This document shows, piece after piece, positions 48,501-56,305 of a DNA stretch of 64,000 nucleotides. Where the stretch lies: contig OX328105.1 in assembly GCA_946811185.2 (NCBI GenBank), forward strand, positions 36,521,394 through 36,585,393, in the 5' to 3' direction. The position numbers were made by a program, and so were the translations under genes. The stretch is from Hippopus hippopus. Taxonomy: Eukaryota; Mollusca; Bivalvia; Cardiida; Cardiidae. Position 1 is the stretch's first letter. Each line of letters begins with the position of its first letter. The notes under the pieces were generated by a model that saw nothing but the letters and a program-made list of their open reading frames with translations, was not told where the DNA came from and did not search any database.

Positions 48501-51500
48501 AATACTGAACTCCTTACCAAACCACAAAGTCCTAGACTGAGAAAAGTTGAAAACAATTGCAAATGACAAAATAAATATAACTCGGGAACTGAAATTGATA
48601 TTCAAGGGGTAAAAAACATGTGGAAGAGGGAAGAAACGCTGGTTACAGGCAATTTCTCCTTTCCTCACAATGGTTTCCAAAGCTTTCCTCTTCAAGGTCA
48701 TCAACACTCAGGATTGTGTGTTTAAGGATTAACTCAACATTTTCCATAGAAATATAGAACAGTGATATTGTTGGTAAAGCAACACTATAAATAATGTGAT
48801 CTCCATTGCTAACTCACTGGAACTTTGAATTTTTTTCTGTAGGTAATACAGACCAATATCAGCTTGCATATTTTTGAACTCTGATCTTGATCTACACTTT
48901 ATGTCCCTCACTCTGACATTTACAGGTATATTTTCCCATTTTACTTACAGTACTTAACAAACTCCATATTTGTGGTTAAAGGACACATATTCAGCAGGAT
49001 ATGTGTACAAAAGATTTTTTCAACATTTTGTGTAACCAATTTTGACCCACTCTTTCCCTAAAAAAAAGCTGCAGACTACAGGAAGAAGGTAAAATTTATT
49101 TTTGTAAACAGACTGTTATGTAAAGAAGTGCTTTTACCTTTCATGACCAGATTTGGCCATGGATGGGCATGCAGAGATTGTATAATTCTTTTTATCCCTG
49201 TGGTTTCAACAAAGTCGTCTGTCAAATAAATCAATCAACATATTCATTGAAAATAACTATAAATATATCTACAGATGTTTTTTTCAGTTACTTTTGTTAA
49301 TAGAGAACAGTAAGATCAGCCTGCATGAACTATGTGTCTGATCTTGGAGTGTTACTGCTTGATATTACTGTTGTATATGAGATTTTCTGGCCAAACAACT
49401 TTAAATGGTATTTCAACTAATTATTCTTCAATGTTTAAATCTTTACTAACAAACAGAATATTAGACTGGTGCATTTACAGCCGAAAAATGAAATATGATA
49501 CAAAAACTAAACTTTGTCTTCTACCCTTTACAGAACATACACAACAATTTCACTTTTCTAAAAAAGACAAAATTTTGGACTTGACTAAATTGAAAGCATT
49601 TACAGACGACAAATTAAATGCTGCTAAATTCATGATTTCTATCTTTGATTTAGTAGAAAACACTGTGGGAAAAGCCAAAAATACTGTTTACCAGAATTTT
49701 CTCCTTTACCTACAATGTTTTAGATAGCCTTCTCTTTCAGGGTCATTAAAAGTAAGAATAAGCAAACAAACTATCTGATTTGTTTGTTTGTTTATTTTTA
49801 TGGTGTTTAACAACATATTCAAAGTTATTTCAGCTATATCGCAGCAGCCATTACTCCTATCCATGCTTTCCTGGAGTTTCTTTTACCAGTAATTCGCACA
49901 ATATTCTTCGGAAGCCACTGGCTGTTTTCCCTAATAACCATTGTTGAAACGACGATCAGTGATGAGAGAGGAACTAATCCTGTTGCAATTACTACTTTCA
50001 GAAAAGAAAGTGACCAAGCTAGGAAATCAAACCAGCAACCTCATTGTTTAAAGTCTTGTACGCGACAGACTGCCCTACAAGGCTTGGCATAAAGTATCTG
50101 ATAGTATAGCCTACAGATCAGCCTGCATTTGACATGCTATCTCATCTTGACCAACACTGTCTTGAAATACTACTAAAACTTGTGTTGCAATGCAAAAAGT
50201 TTACTGACTAAGCCTTTGAGCACTGAATTAAAGAAATTTACCTTTCAAGTATTGGAAAAAACAGCTGAAAAACTGCTTTTTAAAGGCTTTTTACCAATAT
50301 ACATGTATGTAACAAAGAAGCAGACAATGTAGATCCAAGATCAGACCAAACATTCTGATCCTGATATAGACTGTTCACAAAAACAGCTAAAGTTCATCTC
50401 TGTGCTTTAACCCTTTATGACACAACCTTGGATTTTAACAACCCATGACATAAGCCTTTTGAAAACGTTGGGAATAGGAGAAAATGCTGGTAACCAGCAT
50501 TTTCTCCTTTTCCCTCAATGTTTTAGACCCTTCTGAAAGCAAATTTCACTTTTTGAGTCACATTTTTGTTTTTGTCTGCATATGAATTTGGTTAAGTCTG
50601 AAATTCCTTCATCTGGTGAAGGGTTAAAGGTTAATCACTGACCAAAGAGATGAAGTACCTTCTGTTTCGCTGTCACTTTGTTCTTCTGAGCTCAATTCTT
50701 TAAGTTCAAACCAATGATCTATACACCACGTTTGGGCTACTAGTCGACTTACCTCTGAAAAAAAAAAAAAACAGTAGGGACATGCTTCAATCCTTTACCA
50801 AATAATCCAGAGTTACAACAACCCTGAAAGAGACGGCTTTTAGAAACAATACATGTATAGGGAAAGGAGAAAATGCTGACAACCAGCATTTTCTCCTTTT
50901 TCCTCAATGTTTTCTACCTTATCGAAGACAGAAATCATCACTTGAGCTACATTTAATTTGTCTTCTGCGAATGCTTTCAATTTGGTTGAGTCCAAATTGG
51001 TACAGGATTAATGTCTCTTAAGTTTAACCCTTTACCATACAGCAAAATTTTTGACTCATCTATAATGAAAGCATTTGTAGAGGAGAAACTAAACATGATT
51101 TAGATGATGAGATTTGTTTCTGAAAGAGTAGAAAAACATTTTGGGAAAAGGAGAAAATGCTGGTTACCAGCATTTTCTCCTTTTCCCTAAATGTTTTCAA
51201 AAGCCTTCTTCCTCAGGGTCATTAAAAGTTGGGATTGATTGGTAAAGGGTTAAAGCAATTGTAAAAAGACCAAAAACTAATGCAAATTTGTCTCATTTAT
51301 TTCATTTTAACTTGTTTTTGCAGTGTCTGAAATTGGTGATATGTCTACAGTTATTCTAAATTCTAAGTCTCAACAGACTAAGTAATTTAGAACTGAGCTG
51401 TGCTCTGGCAGGGGCCTTAACCCTTTAACGCACAATGCCGACTTTTAACGACCCTGGGAAAGAAGCCTTTTGAAAACATTGCGAGAAAAGGAGAAAATGC

Positions 51501-54500
51501 TGGTAACCAGAATTTTCTCCTTTTTTCCACAATGTTTTCTACCCTATCAATAAAAAATGCACCATTTGAGCCACATTGGAATTGTCGTCTGCAAATGCTT
51601 TCAATTTAGACAAGGCTAACATCTTGTCATCTGCTAAAGAGTTAATGCATCTCTGTGATGCATTGTACATCTCTGTGATGCATTATACAAAGGGGGGTTA
51701 TCACATGATTAATTTACAGATCCATTAAATCCATTTTGTCTAAAAATGACTGAATCTGGAGGTATACTTGTCCTTTGACAGAAAATTTATAAACAAGAGG
51801 GCCATGATGGCCCTGTATCGCTCCACTGGCTATTAAGTAAAAACACTACAAGCCAAACATTACAATATTCAGCAAATTGATTTCAAACACGAGGACATGC
51901 AAACATTTTTCTATCTAATCCTACGAGAAAGTTGTGATCCATGGGCAAAGCCAATTTTGATCGCAAAGCTGTAATTATTTGAATCCTGGTGGAGGTCCAC
52001 AATATAAAGCTCCATACCAAATAATTCAGTTCTTGAATGTTATAAACAAGAAGATTTTCAAATTTTTCTCAATTTGGGCACCCTTGATAGAGACCCCCTA
52101 GATAAAGCTAAATGCAAAATTTGATAGCCCTAGCCCTTATAGCTAGATGCGAAAGATTTTCCTATATAAGCCCGCCCATGTAAAACATGTTACCCCCCGG
52201 AGCGAAGTCAAATTTGACCCTCGGCTATAATTTGGACACCCTTGGTACAGGTCCACTAGATAAAGCTACATGCCAAATTTGGTCGCCCTAGGCCCCATGG
52301 CTAGGTCAAAGAAGAATTTTAAAGTTCTCCCTATATAAGCCCATGTAAAACTTGTTATATAAGCCCATGTAAAACTTGTTACCCCCGGGCAGGGCCTAAT
52401 TTGACCCCAGGGCTATAATTTGAACAATCTTGGCAGAGGTCCACTAGATAAAGCTACATGCCAAATTTGGTAGCTCTAGGCCCTATGGCTAGGTAGAAGA
52501 GGAATTTTAAAGTTCTCCCTAAATAAGCCCATGTATAACTTGTAACCCCCGGGGCGGGGCCAATTTTGACCCCAGGGCTATAAATTGAAGAAACTTGGTA
52601 GAGGTCCACTAGATAAAGCTACATGCCAAATTTGGTAGCCCTTGGCCTTACGGTTTCAGACAAGAAGATTTTCAAAGATTTTCAAAATTTTTCAGTTTTG
52701 TTGCCATGGCAACCAGAGTTTTTGAAGGAATTAAATTCTTTCAAGAAATTCTGAAGAGGACCATGGCAGGATCATTTCTGTGAAGTTTCATCAAAATTGG
52801 ATGGGTAGTTTCAGAGAAGAAGACGTTTTAAAAAAAAGTTAACGTACGGACGGACGGACGCACGCACGGACGGACGCACGACGGACAACAGGCCATGACA
52901 TAAGCCCGCTGGCCTTCGGCCAGTGGAGCTAAAAATTGAACAATAGCCGAAAGTTGCAACCCATGTCAACCTGTGCAGACTGCGCAGGCTGACCTGGATC
53001 AATATATTTGCTGATGCATTAAATCCCCTTTTCACACAGCATGGCTCAATTGCATTTCAGAGACACAGATTCCACTTCTTGCCACTATGGTGAAGTTCAG
53101 AAGGTCTTATATTGTATTTTACACCCCTCCTCCACATGATCTCAGTCAAATTATGCCGCTAGCCCATTTATTTGTGTTGCAAAATCATCTAATGTAATAC
53201 TCAGCCCTTAAATATCAAAAGAATTGTCACATGATCACTTCTGTTTGAAGATAATACCTTTACATCAGCATTCAATTAAAATTTTCACACACTCCTTGAA
53301 CCATCAATTCTTATACGAGGTGCAGTCGGAAAGTTCCCGGACTGGTCAATTTATAAGCATACTAGCGTCCCGATCATGCTAAAATTTGCTACACATATAA
53401 ACGTCATCTCACCTTTTTAGTTTGCATATGTTTGAAAACAATTCATTGTTTAATTTGTCCGTAGAAGATGCCAAACAACAGGTGGGTACTTAGTTACAAA
53501 GCAATTTAAAAAATTTCTTGATCATAAACAAACATTTTAAGTTTCATTAAATGCTGCCATAATGCCGTAAGTTTTTGCATGGAGTCACACTAATGTTATT
53601 TCAAAGTAATTCTGAAGTATCAGCATGACTGGTTTATAATCTTAAAATTTGAAGAGCGTTTTTGATAGCAATGAAAGAATTTCTGGACGGTCAAACGTCA
53701 ACGTCAAAGGATCGTACGGAGCAGCGTGCAGTCATAAAGTTATGCGTCGGAGCCGAAATGACGCCGACGGACCGATGGAAATTCATGAATCATAAGGAGG
53801 TTGCACAGAAAGTATCCAGATGTATTGTGTTTGAGTGGCATAAAAGTGTTAAAGAAGGGCATTCAGATATAAAGGATAATGCTAAGAGCAGGAGACCAAA
53901 CGATTTCGGTGAAGTCAAGAGGGTGGAGAGCCTTGATTTGTCAGACAGTCAACTAGAGGCGCTTGAGCGCCTGTATCACTCCACAGGCCTGATATTTCTA
54001 TAATGGCTAAAGGAAGTTTTTAACAATTATCATTCAATCCTGCATTTTAGCTCACTGAAGAAACAATTTGGTAGACAACCACCATAGGAACTTACCTGCA
54101 AAACAACAATGAAATCCAATGAATAGTTTTAGAGAAGAAATTTCTCAAAGATTTTACTTTATACCATAAAAGGAAAATGAGTCTCCCATAAAAGCCATGT
54201 TTTTTGGCAGATCTTTTTTTTTTTTTAAGGAATTCTGTAAACCTGTATCTAAGGAACATTCCTGCAAAATAATAATGCTATCCAAATAGCGGTTTGGGAG
54301 GAGAAGATTTTTAAAGGTTTTTTACTTTGGTTGCCATGGCAACCAGAATTCTTCATGGAACACAATTATTTGAAGGAATTTGAAAGAGGACCACCAAAGG
54401 AACATTCCTGTGAAATTTGGTAAAAATCCAGTCAATAGTTTCTGAGGAGAAGTTTTTTAAAGAAAAAGTTTACAGGCGCACGCACAGACGAACGGACGAA

Positions 54501-56252
54501 CGAACGGACGGATGGACGGACGGACGGACGGACAGACGCACGACGGACACAACGCCATGACAATAGCTCGCTGGCCTTCGGCCAGTGGAGCTAAAAATCA
54601 CTGGACGAAATCGCTGATGCCGTAGGAATTGGCCATGCAATTGTGGATAAATTACTATCGCGATATTTTGGAATGAGTAATGATGGTCTGAAAGAGTAGT
54701 AGCATACATTGGCTACTAGCATTTTCTCCTTTTCCAACAATGTTTTAAAAAGGCTTCTTCATCAACGCCATTAAAACACAGAATTGTGTGGTAAAAGGTT
54801 AAGCACTTCCAGGTTTCACATGCAATGTTAAGGTCAATACTTATAACTATACTGAAGTAGGGGAGATATCATTAAAGCAACCTGGTATTTCAGTTGGTAG
54901 AATCTTCTTATTATACATGGTAAATAGTCTTTAATGGTAGTAACCAATAAGTCAATGAAAATACTCAAACTCAAACTTCTTACTGATGTATCAGTACACT
55001 GAATCAACATCGACTGTACATTACAAATGTTAAATCTCAGTATATTAGATAAACCAAAACAAATTTATGTATATGTATTCCCAGAACATATGGTCAAATA
55101 CAAATCAAATGAAAATAAAAAATACTTAATTCTTGGTATACTGGGTCCCCTGTTCAAGATGAAGGGGGTCAATTTTTGAAAGACTTCCATCAAAGCTAAG
55201 TACTTGTAAAGGTTTCCAGGAAGCAATCATAGAGAGTAATTCATATAAGCTGTCAGAACTTCTTTCGAACTAAATGTAAAACAAATAGAGTAAAATTAAT
55301 CAAACTTAAAAATACTATAAATTACTAACTTGTACTCTCAGTACATCTGTCACAGACCAAGAGTTTGATATCAGGTTCTAACTGGTCCAGGTAGGGCAGC
55401 CAGGAGTTCATCTGATGAAATGTTACTTCCTGTGAAGATAAATAAATAGTTCATAATTAGATAATTGACCCTGTCCCACACAATTCCTAGTTTTAACAAC
55501 TTTGTGGAATAAAGCTTTCAAAACATTTTGGGAAAAGGACAAAATAACCAGCATTTTCTTCTTTTCTCACAATTTTTTTCACCCTTTCAAATACGATTTC
55601 CACTGTTTGAGCTATGTTTATTTTGTCGTTTGCAAAATGCTTTGGATTTGGAAAAAATCTAAAATCTTGTCGTTTGGTAAACGGTTTATAAAGTAGAAAG
55701 TTATCAATTCATATCAATCATCTGTGCATCCTGATCCCTGTAAAATCATTTAAATCTTAAATACAAGTTAGGACATGTACCAGTATGTAGTTCTAAATTA
55801 TCTCATTATCAGACAAATCAATTTTAGACCTGTCCATACTCAAAACATGTGCAATCAATAAATTCAATGTGGCTCAAATGATGAAAAATGTCTTTGGAAG
55901 TATATGAAACCATGTGGGAAAAAAAGAGAATGGTTGTGTATTTCTCCTTTTCCCATAATATTTTCAAATGTTTTCAAACATATAGGTTCCTTAAAACTTG
56001 GGATTGTTTGTACACGATAAAATATGAGTTACATGTACCTCTACCTGTAATTCTAAACTAAAGACACATGTTTCTCACACTATATGGATGTTTTGATTAT
56101 TTGTGCAGCTCCGGCTCTAATTGCTTTTACTGGAACAGAAGAAGTGAACATTTACAGGTTAATTCAAAAAACAACTTTTTTGAATAAATTTTCTATTTAG
56201 TCATGATTTAAAAAAAAAAAAAAAAACCATACTACATATATCATGGAAAAGG

Positions 56253-56305
<53 letters not shown>

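Larger units (their letters stand above)
51402..53045. mobile_element. M2 MITE split by an M1 MITE and a family-b element
   Basis: Left end GCTCTGGCAGGGGCCTTAA (51402-51420) continues at 51642 as TTAATGCATCTCTGTGATGC after the M1 copy. The M2 body continues to 51792 and resumes at 52936 (TTGAACAATAGCCGAAAGTT). It ends with the hairpin CCTGTGCAGACTGCGCAGG and TGATGCATTAAATCCCCTTT TCACACAGCATGG (to about 53045). The uninterrupted copy at 42553-42798 gives the empty-site order. Confidence 0.8.
53316..54708 (+). mobile_element. Second mariner element, truncated and interrupted
   Basis: Left inverted repeat CGAGGTGCAGTCGGAAAGTT at 53316 after TA (53314-53315). The transposase DNA-binding region follows (53662-53945), then a family-b insertion (53952-54597), then its continuation SLDEIADAVGIGHAIVDKLL (54598-54700). 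The catalytic domain and right end are missing; an M1 fragment abuts at 54709. Confidence 0.8.

Noticed and set aside
49332..49727. 131-codon plus-strand ORF.
   Set aside because: Its second half is an M1 MITE and the first half shows no domain or splice context.
52811..54709. Open frames rich in [13 protein letters not shown] at 52811-53035, 54470-54709, 20096-20317 and 16265-16528.
   Set aside because: They are translations of the GGAC microsatellite at the ends of the tandem-core elements.
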